DNA of 6,558 nucleotides from an uncultured Bacillota bacterium (GTDB lineage: Bacteria; Bacillota; Limnochordia; Limnochordales; ZCTH02-B6), in assembly GCA_937916565.1 (NCBI GenBank), contig CALFSR010000236.1:1-6558 (forward strand), read 5' to 3'. Position numbers and translations under genes: made by a program. This document shows, piece by piece, positions 1 to 5,566 of this stretch. Below the pieces are notes generated by a model. It had not been told where the DNA came from. It searched no databases and saw nothing but the letters and a program-made list of their open reading frames with translations. The stretch's first letter is position 1; each line of letters starts with the position of its first letter.

Positions 1-16
1 TGTGCTCTTCCGATCT
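1..16. other. Illumina TruSeq adapter remnant at contig end
   Basis: The first 16 bases, TGTGCTCTTCCGATCT, are identical to the last 16 bases of the Illumina TruSeq read-2 adapter. The TGT before GCTCTTCCGATCT distinguishes read 2 from the read-1 adapter, which has GAC there. This is library artefact, not genome. Read on the minus strand it is the familiar AGATCGGAAGAGCACA and adds about five false residues to the end of the truncated peptidase. The native sequence begins at base 17. Confidence 0.93.
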
Positions 17-1011
17 TCCTCGGCCACGCCCAGCTGCACCCGGGCCAAAAGCTCGGCCACGGTGCGCTCAAGCTGCGCCGGATCCACCGAGCGGGTATCG
101 GTCTGCAGCACCGCCTCCGCGGCGATGGCGTTGACCGACGAGCCGCCGCTCGCCACCGACGCGCTGAAGCTGGTGCGGGGCTCCCCGGGAACCTGCATGT
201 CGGCGATGTGGGCGATGGCCCGGCCCATGGCGTGGACGGCGCTGGGCGTGCCAAAGGCGAGCCAGCTGTGGCCGCCCGGGCCCCGGAAGCGGAACTCGTA
301 GCGCTTGCTGCCCAGGGCGTTGTACGCGATGGGCCACGGTTCGGGGTCGCCCAGCGCCTCCGCGCTGTCGTCGATGGAGATGAACCCGTCGATGCCCGCG
401 AAGCTGCGGAACAAGTGCTTCGCGCCCCGCAGGTCGCCCGCGCCCTCTTCGCCCACGGTGGCGACGAACAAGATCTCGCCTTCGATTTGCACGCCCGCCG
501 CGGCCAAAGCCCGGGCGATGGCCAGGAGCGCCGTCAAGCCCGCCGTGTCGTCGCCGATGCCGGGGGCATGGATGACGCCGTTTTCGTCGATCCGAGGCGT
601 CGGGTCGTACCCGGGCGGAAACACGGTGTCCAGGTGGGCCGAGAGGACGAGCCGGGGCCTGCCGGCGGCGCCCCGGTACGTGCCCAGGACGTTGCCCTCC
701 TCGTCGATGTGCACGTCTTCAAGCCCGGCGGCACGAAACCGGCGGGCGATCTCCTCGGCCCGCACCTGCTCCTCAAAGGGAGAGGAGGGCACTTGCACCA
801 GCTCGAGCGTCTCGGCGACCCGTTCGTCGTGATGGTCCTCCACCCACGCAAGGGCCGCCTGCACACTGGGATCGTCCAGCAGCCGCTTAATCGCTTCCAT
901 GTTCCCCTCCGCCCCTGTCGCGCCGGATGCAGGAGCCCCAAGCCCAAGGGCCGCGTCCAGGCCCAGGGCCAGGAGCAGCACGAGCGCCGTCCAGCCTGCC
1001 CGAATTGCCAC
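17..1011 (-). CDS. M20 family metallopeptidase, probable exported form, C-terminus missing
   Basis: This is a zinc-dependent M20 exopeptidase of the peptidase T/M20-M25-M40 type, which removes residues from small peptides; the substrate cannot be read from sequence. Counting from GTG at 1011, metal-site motifs are SAHLDTVF (His126, Asp128), GIGDDTAG (Asp154/155), VGEEGAG (Glu188 as general base, Glu189 as ligand) and SIDDS near 214. GPGGHSW (His248) marks the start of the dimerisation domain. About 331 native residues are present; the C-terminal catalytic segment, with the last metal His, lies beyond the contig end. The GTG is preceded by AGGAGG with 8-nt spacing and adds 37 residues: Arg4, a hydrophobic run (WTALVLLLALGL) and an Ala/Gly segment ending in SGA, resembling a signal peptide. 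The alternative start is ATG at 900, with its own GGAGG 5 nt upstream, giving a cytoplasmic protein. The first in-frame stop upstream is the TAG at about 1225. The family call is firm; start and location are less sure. Confidence 0.9.
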
Positions 1012-1019
1012 TGCCGATG

Positions 1020-1025
1020 CCTCCT
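1020..1025 (-). promoter_or_regulatory. Ribosome binding site of the peptidase (GTG start)
   Basis: AGGAGG on the minus strand, 8 nt before GTG at 1011. It is a perfect Shine-Dalgarno core and is the main reason for choosing the GTG start, with its signal-peptide-like extension, over ATG at 900. The ATG also has a GGAGG (906-910 on the minus strand), so dual initiation is possible. Confidence 0.7.
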
Positions 1026-1089
1026 GCTGCGTGCGGCTTTGCCACCGGCAAAATCCAGGCCGGTCGAAGGCGCACGGATGATGAATCGC

Positions 1090-1112
1090 CCGCGGATGCC
1101 GGGCACCCGCGG
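1090..1112. repeat. GC-rich 23-bp dyad upstream of the peptidase
   Basis: CCGCGG at 1090-1095 and 1107-1112 flank TGCC (1097-1100) and GGCA (1102-1105), centred on base 1101. The 11-base arms match except one A/C pair (1096/1106). It lies about 80-100 bases upstream of the peptidase GTG. It could be an operator or an mRNA hairpin, but the GC-rich background makes chance more likely than for an AT-rich dyad. Confidence 0.4.
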
Positions 1113-1119
1113 ACGCCGC

Positions 1120-1135
1120 TGGAAGGTGCCTTCCA
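1120..1135. repeat. 16-bp dyad TGGAAGG-TG-CCTTCCA
   Basis: Perfect 7-base arms around a 2-base centre, only 7 bases from the dyad at 1090-1112 and about 110-125 bases upstream of the peptidase GTG. Its size and symmetry suit a dimeric regulator's operator. No known family consensus was recognised. Confidence 0.4.
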
Positions 1136-1242
1136 TAAGAACCGTCCGAATCCTTCCGGGCGGCGTCGCGGCGGTTCGCCGTCCTGCCGTCCTGCCGGCG
1201 GCCTCCGGGAGGGCGCGGTCCAGCCTATTCGGCCCGGCCGGG

Positions 1243-1268
1243 CCGGTTTCACCCGCCTTTGAAACCGG
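1243..1268. repeat. Inverted repeat CCGGTTTC / GAAACCGG
   Basis: Perfect 8-base arms (1243-1250 and 1261-1268) around a 10-base loop. The left arm overlaps the end of a 14-bp GC palindrome (1231-1244). No gene ends nearby on either strand and there is no T-run, so a terminator is unlikely. An operator or leader structure is possible. Confidence 0.4.
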
Positions 1269-1328
1269 ACGCGAAACTTGCCGGGAGGAAAAGTCGCCGG
1301 GGAGGAAGGAATCCGGTCCGCGATGCGG

Positions 1329-1347
1329 AATAGTAACGATTACTATT
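1329..1347. promoter_or_regulatory. Fur/PerR-type operator upstream of the regulator-katG unit
   Basis: AATAGTAA-CGA-TTACTATT is a perfect 8-3-8 inverted repeat of 19 bp. In the 7-1-7 form used for Fur-family boxes it reads TAGTAAC-G-ATTACTA, close in layout to the Bacillus PerR box TTATAATnATTATAA. It is the most AT-rich patch in a very GC-rich intergenic region and is centred 59 bases before the regulator start. The possible -10 TACTAT (1341-1346) lies inside it, so binding would block RNA polymerase. Inference: the regulator downstream binds here and represses itself and katG. It might also influence the divergent peptidase. Confidence 0.75.
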
Positions 1348-1386
1348 AAGAAATGGGAGGCGGCGGGCGCGCAGCCGCCGTTCCCC

Positions 1387-1396
1387 GGGGTGATCC
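1387..1396 (+). promoter_or_regulatory. Extended ribosome binding site of the regulator
   Basis: GGGGTGATCC directly abuts the ATG. GGTGATCC is complementary to the 16S rRNA 3' end beyond the usual GGAGG core, which places the core GGGG about 6 nt before the start. An in-frame TGA at 1391-1393 rules out any longer protein. Confidence 0.65.
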
Positions 1397-1867
1397 ATGA
1401 CAAGGTCCAGGAACACGAAGCAGAAGCGGGCGGTGCTGGCCGCGGTGCAGCGGGCTCCCCACCACCCCGACGCCCGGTGGGTGTACGCGGAGGTGAGCCG
1501 GGAGATCCCCGGCATCAGCCTCGGGACGGTCTACCGGGTGCTGGCGTCTTTGGCCGCCGAGGGGCTGATACGGGAGTACCGCCAGGCCGACGGGCCCGCC
1601 CTCTATGACGCAAACACCGACGACCACAGCCATATCCGGTGCCGCCGCTGCGGGCGCATCGTCGACGTGCCGGCCGTCGACGTGCCCGCCGAGGCGCTGG
1701 AGGCCGTGCGCCGCGCGAGCGGGTTCGCGCGCGTGGATCAGGTGTTTCTGGAGTTTGGCGGCGTCTGCGACAGTTGCATGGCGGAGGCCGAAGGCGGGAG
1801 CGCGCCGGCGGGGAGCGCCGGCGAACCGGCGTTTCCGGGCGCCACGGGCCGAGCCGGCCCCATGTGA
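1397..1867 (+). CDS. perR: Fur-family transcriptional regulator, PerR-type peroxide sensor
   Basis: A 156-residue metal-dependent DNA-binding repressor. The N-terminal winged helix (about residues 5-62) contains the recognition helix ISLGTVYR (40-47). The dimerisation domain follows. By alignment with Bacillus subtilis PerR, the sensing-site ligands are all present: His23, Asp71, His77, His79 and Asp90 (PerR His37, Asp85, His91, His93, Asp104). The structural zinc site is Cys82-x2-Cys85 with Cys124-x2-Cys127. Asp rather than Glu at position 90 is the residue associated with peroxide sensitivity in PerR versus Fur. The protein starts about 14 residues later than B. subtilis PerR, so the first helix is short, and ends in a 29-residue Ala/Gly/Pro-rich tail not typical of the family. 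It sits 91 bases before katG in the same direction, as furA does in mycobacteria, and downstream of a Fur/PerR-like box, implying autoregulation. An iron-sensing Fur or FurA-like role remains possible. Confidence 0.88.
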   Translation: MTRSRNTKQKRAVLAAVQRAPHHPDARWVYAEVSREIPGISLGTVYRVLASLAAEGLIREYRQADGPALYDANTDDHSHIRCRRCGRIVDVPAVDVPAEALEAVRRASGFARVDQVFLEFGGVCDSCMAEAEGGSAPAGSAGEPAFPGATGRAGPM

Positions 1868-1872
1868 CAAGA

Positions 1873-1901
1873 CGAGCCGATACCGCAAGGCGCGCGGCTC
1901 G
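1873..1901 (+). repeat. Hairpin in the regulator-katG spacer
   Basis: CGAGCCG (1873-1879) pairs with CGGCTCG (1895-1901) around a 15-nt loop. The same 7-mer CGAGCCG also occurs at 1850-1856, in the regulator's last codons, and at 1920-1926, so the single inverted copy could pair with any of three partners. There is no T-run, so full termination is not expected. It could partly attenuate, or protect the katG message; chance in GC-rich DNA is a real alternative. Confidence 0.35.
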
Positions 1902-1941
1902 ATGCTCCGGTGCTGCGGGCGAGCCGGCGCCGCGTGATGAA

Positions 1942-1951
1942 AGGAGAGGAG
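1942..1951 (+). promoter_or_regulatory. Ribosome binding site of katG
   Basis: AGGAGAGGAG contains two overlapping Shine-Dalgarno cores. The second AGGAG ends 7 nt before ATG at 1959, which is ideal spacing. An in-frame TGA at 1938-1940 makes this ATG the first usable start. The strong site fits a highly expressed stress enzyme. Confidence 0.8.
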
Positions 1952-1958
1952 AGTTGAC

Positions 1959-4211
1959 ATGCAGGACAACGGACATGTTCCGGCCGTGGGCAGCATCCAC
2001 ACCAAGGGCCGGGGCACGACCAACAAGGACTGGTGGCCCGAGCTTCTCAACCTTGACGTTCTTCACCAGCATCCGCCGCAGTCCAACCCCATGGGCGAGG
2101 ACTACAACTACGCCGAGGAGTTCCAGAAGCTCGACTACTGGCAGCTCAAGAAAGACCTGGAGGAGTTGATGACCAACTCCCAGGACTGGTGGCCGGCGGA
2201 CTTTGGCCACTACGGCCCCCTCATGATCCGCATGGCGTGGCACAGCGCGGGCACCTACCGGGCCGCGGACGGCCGCGGCGGCGCGGAGGGCGGCACGCAG
2301 CGGTTCGCCCCCTTGGCCAGCTGGCCCGACAACGCCAACCTGGACAAGGCGCGCCGGCTGCTGTGGCCGATCAAGAAGAAGTACGGCAAGAAGATCTCCT
2401 GGGCCGACCTGATGATTCTGGCCGGCAACGTCGCCCTTGAGTCCATGGGCTTTAAGACCCTCGGTTTCGCCGCCGGGCGCGAGGACTACTGGCAGCCCGA
2501 GGAAGACATCTACTGGGGCACCGAGAAGCAGTGGGACGGAAGCGCCCGCATGAAGGAAGGGGAGCTGGAGAACCCCCTCGCGGCCACGGAGATGGGTCTC
2601 ATCTACGTGAACCCCGAGGGTCCCGCCCGCAATCCCGACCCCATCGCGGCCGCGAAGGAAGTGCGGGAAACGTTCCGCCGCATGGGCATGACCGACGAGG
2701 AAACCGTGGCGCTCATCGCGGGCGGCCACACCTTCGGCAAGACCCACGGCGCCGGTGACGCGTCCCACGTGGGCCCGGCGCCGGATGCGGCTCCGATTCA
2801 CCAGATGGGCCTGGGGTGGAAGAGCAGCTACGGTTCGGGCAAGGCCGGCGACACCATCACCAGCGGCATCGAGATCACCTGGACGACGACGCCGACCAAG
2901 TGGACCAACAACTTCCTGTGGAACCTGTTTGGGTATGAGTGGGAGCTGACCAAGAGCCCCGCCGGCGCCTCCCAGTGGAAACCGAAGCACGGCATGGGCA
3001 AGGGCACGGTGCCGGATGCTCACGATCCCGACAAGAAGTGGGCGCCGGGCATGCTCACGACGGACCTCTCGCTCAGGATGGATCCCGAGTTCGAAAAGAT
3101 CGCCCGGCGGTTCCTGGAGGACCCCGATGAGTTCGCGAAGGCGTTTGCCCGGGCCTGGTTCAAGCTGACCCACCGCGACATGGGCCCGCGCAGCCGCTAT
3201 CTCGGCCCCGAGGCGCCCCAGGAGGAATTCCCGTGGCAGGACCCGGTGCCGCCGGTCGACCACGAGCTCATCACGCCGGCCGACGCGGAGCTCCTCAAGA
3301 AGCAGGTCCTCGCGTCGGGGCTGTCCGTGTCGGACCTGGTCTGGGTCGCCTGGTCGGCCGCGTCCACTTATCGCGGCTCCGACAAGCGGGGCGGCGTCAA
3401 CGGCGCCCGGATTCGCCTGGCGCCCCAAAAGGACTGGGAGGTCAACGAGCCCGAGCGGCTGGCCCGGATCCTGGAGGTGCTCGAAGGCGTCCGCGAGGAC
3501 TTCAACAAGTCCCAGAAGGGGAACAAGCGGGTGTCCCTCGCGGACCTGATCGTGCTCGCGGGCAACGCGGGCGTGGAGGAGGCGGCCCGCCGGGCCGGCT
3601 ACGACGTCGTGGTGCCTTTTGCTCCGGGGCGCACCGACGCGACGCAGGAGCAGACCGACATCGAGGGCCAAAAGGTGCTCGAGCCGTTTGCGGACGGCTT
3701 CCGCAACTACCAAAAGGGCAAGTCCGAGTTCCGGGCCGAGCAGCTGCTGGTGGACAAGGCGCAGCTCCTGACGCTCTCGGCGCCCGAGATGACGGTGCTC
3801 GTCGGCGGCCTGCGGGTGCTGGGCGCGAACTACAAGGGGCTGCCCCACGGCGTCTTCACCGACCGGGTGGGCACCTTGAGCACCGACTTCTTCGTCAACG
3901 TGCTGGATATGGGCATCGAGTGGCAGCCCGTGGACGCGGACGAGGAGCTGTTTGAAGGCCGCGACCGCAAGACCGGCGAGGTGCGCTGGACGGCGACCCG
4001 GGCGGACCTCATCTTTGGCGCCCACTCGCAGCTGCGGGCGCTGGCGGAGGTCTACGCGGCCGACGACGCCGAGGAGAAGTTCGTGCACGACTTCGTCAAG
4101 GCGTGGGCCAAGGTCATGCACGCCGACCGGTTTGACATCCGCATCGGGCGCAAGTGGAAGGTCGACCCGGCCCAGTGGATTGCGCCGCAAGCCCTCGAGG
4201 CCGCGTCGTAA
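1959..4211 (+). CDS. katG: Catalase-peroxidase KatG
   Basis: A bifunctional haem enzyme that breaks hydrogen peroxide into water and oxygen and also acts as a broad peroxidase, in the cytoplasm, normally as a dimer. It has 750 residues, full length for the family (Mycobacterium tuberculosis KatG has 740). The N-terminal haem domain has the distal triad Arg91, Trp94, His95 (IRMAWHSAGTYR), proximal haem ligand His257 (GGHTFGKTHG), Trp308 and Asp369 (LTTDLSLR). The catalase-specific Trp94-Tyr216-Met242 adduct residues are all present, as is the mobile Arg406 in HRDMGP. Ser302 matches M. tuberculosis Ser315. The C-terminal half (about 430-750) is the haemless duplicate domain, with a degenerate distal motif (VAWSAASTYRGSDKRGG). 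It is downstream of a PerR-type regulator in the same direction, so peroxide induction is likely. It ends just before tandem hairpins facing galK. No frameshift or missing key residue is seen. Confidence 0.98.
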   Translation: MQDNGHVPAVGSIHTKGRGTTNKDWWPELLNLDVLHQHPPQSNPMGEDYNYAEEFQKLDYWQLKKDLEELMTNSQDWWPADFGHYGPLMIRMAWHSAGTYRAADGRGGAEGGTQRFAPLASWPDNANLDKARRLLWPIKKKYGKKISWADLMILAGNVALESMGFKTLGFAAGREDYWQPEEDIYWGTEKQWDGSARMKEGELENPLAATEMGLIYVNPEGPARNPDPIAAAKEVRETFRRMGMTDEETVALIAGGHTFGKTHGAGDASHVGPAPDAAPIHQMGLGWKSSYGSGKAGDTITSGIEITWTTTPTKWTNNFLWNLFGYEWELTKSPAGASQWKPKHGMGKGTVPDAHDPDKKWAPGMLTTDLSLRMDPEFEKIARRFLEDPDEFAKAFARAWFKLTHRDMGPRSRYLGPEAPQEEFPWQDPVPPVDHELITPADAELLKKQVLASGLSVSDLVWVAWSAASTYRGSDKRGGVNGARIRLAPQKDWEVNEPERLARILEVLEGVREDFNKSQKGNKRVSLADLIVLAGNAGVEEAARRAGYDVVVPFAPGRTDATQEQTDIEGQKVLEPFADGFRNYQKGKSEFRAEQLLVDKAQLLTLSAPEMTVLVGGLRVLGANYKGLPHGVFTDRVGTLSTDFFVNVLDMGIEWQPVDADEELFEGRDRKTGEVRWTATRADLIFGAHSQLRALAEVYAADDAEEKFVHDFVKAWAKVMHADRFDIRIGRKWKVDPAQWIAPQALEAAS

Positions 4212-4236
4212 CCGGCCCATCCTCACGCAGGGCCGG
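4212..4236 (+). terminator. Small hairpin directly after the katG stop
   Basis: CCGGCCC (4212-4218) and GGGCCGG (4230-4236) form a 7-bp stem with an 11-nt loop, beginning at the base after the TAA. There is no T-run. It is probably part of a composite 3' end with the larger hairpin 12 bases downstream. Confidence 0.4.
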
Positions 4237-4247
4237 ATCACATAGAG

Positions 4248-4289
4248 GCAGGCGGGCAGCGCCATTGCTCAAGGGCGCTGCCCGCCTGC
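4248..4289. terminator. Shared bidirectional terminator between katG and galK
   Basis: GCAGGCGGGCAGCGCC (4248-4263) and GGCGCTGCCCGCCTGC (4274-4289) are perfect 16-base arms around a 10-nt loop. The element lies between converging genes: 36 bases after the katG stop and 14 bases after the galK stop in its direction. Neither side has a proper U-tract, so it would be an L-shaped or Rho-assisted terminator or a 3'-end stabiliser. Stem length and position make a transcript-end role likely for both strands. Confidence 0.75.
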
Positions 4290-4303
4290 GCGTCCGGCAC
4301 ACG

Positions 4304-5566
4304 TCACAGCAGGCGGGACGCGCCCTCGGTGGGGGCGACGACGTGCACCGCCGGCGTCTTGCCGGTCCGCTCGGGGTACTGCGCCTCGATGGCGGCCGCC
4401 AGCGCCTGCACGGCATCGGAGCGGACGAGGCTGACGACGCAGCCGCCGAAACCCGCGCCTGTCATGCGGGCACCGTACACGCCGGGCACGGTGCTCGCGA
4501 TTTCCACCATGACGTCCAGCTCGGGGCAACTGACTTCATACTCGTCCCGCAGGCTGGCGTGGGAGGCGTTCATGAGCCGGCCGCATGCGGTGAAGTTGTC
4601 CTCCGACAGGGCGTCGGCGGCCGCGAGCACGCGGGTGTCTTCGTAGATGACGTGCCCGCACCGGCGGGCGATGACCGCCGGCAGATCATCCCGCAGCCGC
4701 ACGAACTCGTGGGGCGCGACGTCCCGCAGCGCCCGGATTCCCGGCAAGTGCCGCCCGAGGAGGGCCACCCCCTCCTCGCACTGGCGGCGGCGCAGGTTGT
4801 ACTCCGACGACGCCAGGGCCCGCCGGACGCCGGTGTCGGCCACGACCAGCCGCACGTGCTGGGTGGGCAGCGGCACCGGCCGGTATTCCAGCGTGCGGCA
4901 GTCAAGCAGCAGCGCGTGGCCCTGCTGGCCCAAGGCCACCGCGAACTGGTCCATGATCCCGCACTGGACGCCCACGTACTCGTTTTCCGCCCGCCGGCAC
5001 AGCACGGCGATGCGGGTGGGATCGAGGGCGAGGCCAAACAGCTCCTTGAGCAGCACGGCGACGCCCACCTCCAGGGCGGCCGAGGAACTCAAGCCCGCAC
5101 CCGCGGGGATGCTGCTTACCAGCGCCGCGTCGAAGCCGCCGGCGTCAAAGCCTTCCTCCCGCAAAGCCCAGGCGACGCCCGCCGCGTAGCGCCCCCAGCC
5201 CTCAACCTGAGAGGGGCCTATCCCGGCAGCGCGTCCATTCTGACCGGCTTGCGACGACCGCCGCTCCGGCCGGTCCGCGGGCGACGCGACGTCCGCCAGG
5301 CGAAACGCGGCCTCCCCGTCCATGTCGAGCGAGTAGAGGCGAACCCCGTCGTCCCGGCGGCGGCGCCCGACGATGAGGATCTCCCTGTCGATGGCCAGCG
5401 GCATGACGAAGCCGTCGTTATAGTCGGTGTGCTCGCCGATGAGGTTGACCCGCCCCGGCGAGCGGACCAGCACGGTTTCGTCCGACGGGTGCACCGCCGG
5501 ATCAAACGGGAAGCGGGCAGAAAAAGCGTCCAGCAGCGTGCGCAGTCGTCCCGGTCCGGTGTTCAT
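4304..5566 (-). CDS. galK: Galactokinase GalK
   Basis: Phosphorylates galactose with ATP to galactose-1-phosphate, the entry step of the Leloir pathway, in the cytoplasm. The 420-residue GHMP-family kinase carries the galactokinase signature GRVNLIGEHTDYN (38-50) with catalytic Arg39, and the ATP-binding loop IPAGAGLSSSAAL (153-165). Catalytic Asp206 is in GIMDQFAVALG, and the third GHMP motif MTGAGFGGC is at 368-376. It is somewhat longer than the usual 380-400 residues, apparently through a polar segment at about 95-120. The ATG at 5566 is chosen because the protein then begins 38 residues before the signature, as in homologues, and because it overlaps the galT stop as ATGA, indicating translational coupling. 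GGAGG lies 4 nt upstream, inside galT. The frame stays open further upstream, but only as overlap with galT. The gene runs toward katG and ends at the shared hairpin. Confidence 0.96.
   Translation of the reverse strand: MNTGPGRLRTLLDAFSARFPFDPAVHPSDETVLVRSPGRVNLIGEHTDYNDGFVMPLAIDREILIVGRRRRDDGVRLYSLDMDGEAAFRLADVASPADRPERRSSQAGQNGRAAGIGPSQVEGWGRYAAGVAWALREEGFDAGGFDAALVSSIPAGAGLSSSAALEVGVAVLLKELFGLALDPTRIAVLCRRAENEYVGVQCGIMDQFAVALGQQGHALLLDCRTLEYRPVPLPTQHVRLVVADTGVRRALASSEYNLRRRQCEEGVALLGRHLPGIRALRDVAPHEFVRLRDDLPAVIARRCGHVIYEDTRVLAAADALSEDNFTACGRLMNASHASLRDEYEVSCPELDVMVEIASTVPGVYGARMTGAGFGGCVVSLVRSDAVQALAAAIEAQYPERTGKTPAVHVVAPTEGASRLL

Larger units (their letters stand above)
1012..1396. other. 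Divergent intergenic region, non-coding, rich in dyads
   Basis: No convincing gene lies here. It separates the leftward peptidase from the rightward regulator, so promoters for both should be inside. It contains a small dyad TTTGCC/GGCAAA (1038-1052), a GC-rich dyad (1090-1112), TGGAAGGtgCCTTCCA (1120-1135), a GC palindrome (1231-1244) overlapping an inverted repeat (1243-1268), the AT-rich operator (1329-1347), and a GGCGGC/GCCGCC hairpin (1359-1379) just before the regulator's ribosome binding site. I could not identify a good -35/-10 pair for either direction; TACTAT (1341-1346), inside the operator, is the best -10 candidate for the regulator. Open frames crossing this region reflect high GC. 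Confidence 0.7.

Noticed and set aside
1359..1380. GGCGGC/GCCGCC hairpin before the regulator as a riboswitch or attenuator
   Set aside because: Only a 6-bp stem of low-complexity GC sequence, with no terminator partner or known riboswitch features.
534..1403. Minus-strand frames over 1012-1403 as a further gene upstream of the peptidase
   Set aside because: They have no plausible ribosome binding site or family motif, are out of frame with the peptidase, and cross the AT-rich operator.
208..1608. 466-codon plus-strand frame across the peptidase, the intergenic region and the start of the regulator
   Set aside because: It is antisense to conserved M20 motifs and out of frame with the regulator; its composition is Arg/Gly/Pro-rich with no family resemblance.
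1954..1959. TTGACA as a -35 element for an internal katG promoter
   Set aside because: It overlaps the katG start codon and there is no -10-like sequence 16-18 bases downstream; transcription from there could not give full KatG.
1515..4265. 916-codon open frame on the minus strand opposite katG
   Set aside because: katG on the plus strand is certain from every catalytic motif. The opposing frame has no recognisable domain and is the usual antisense shadow of GC-rich codon use.
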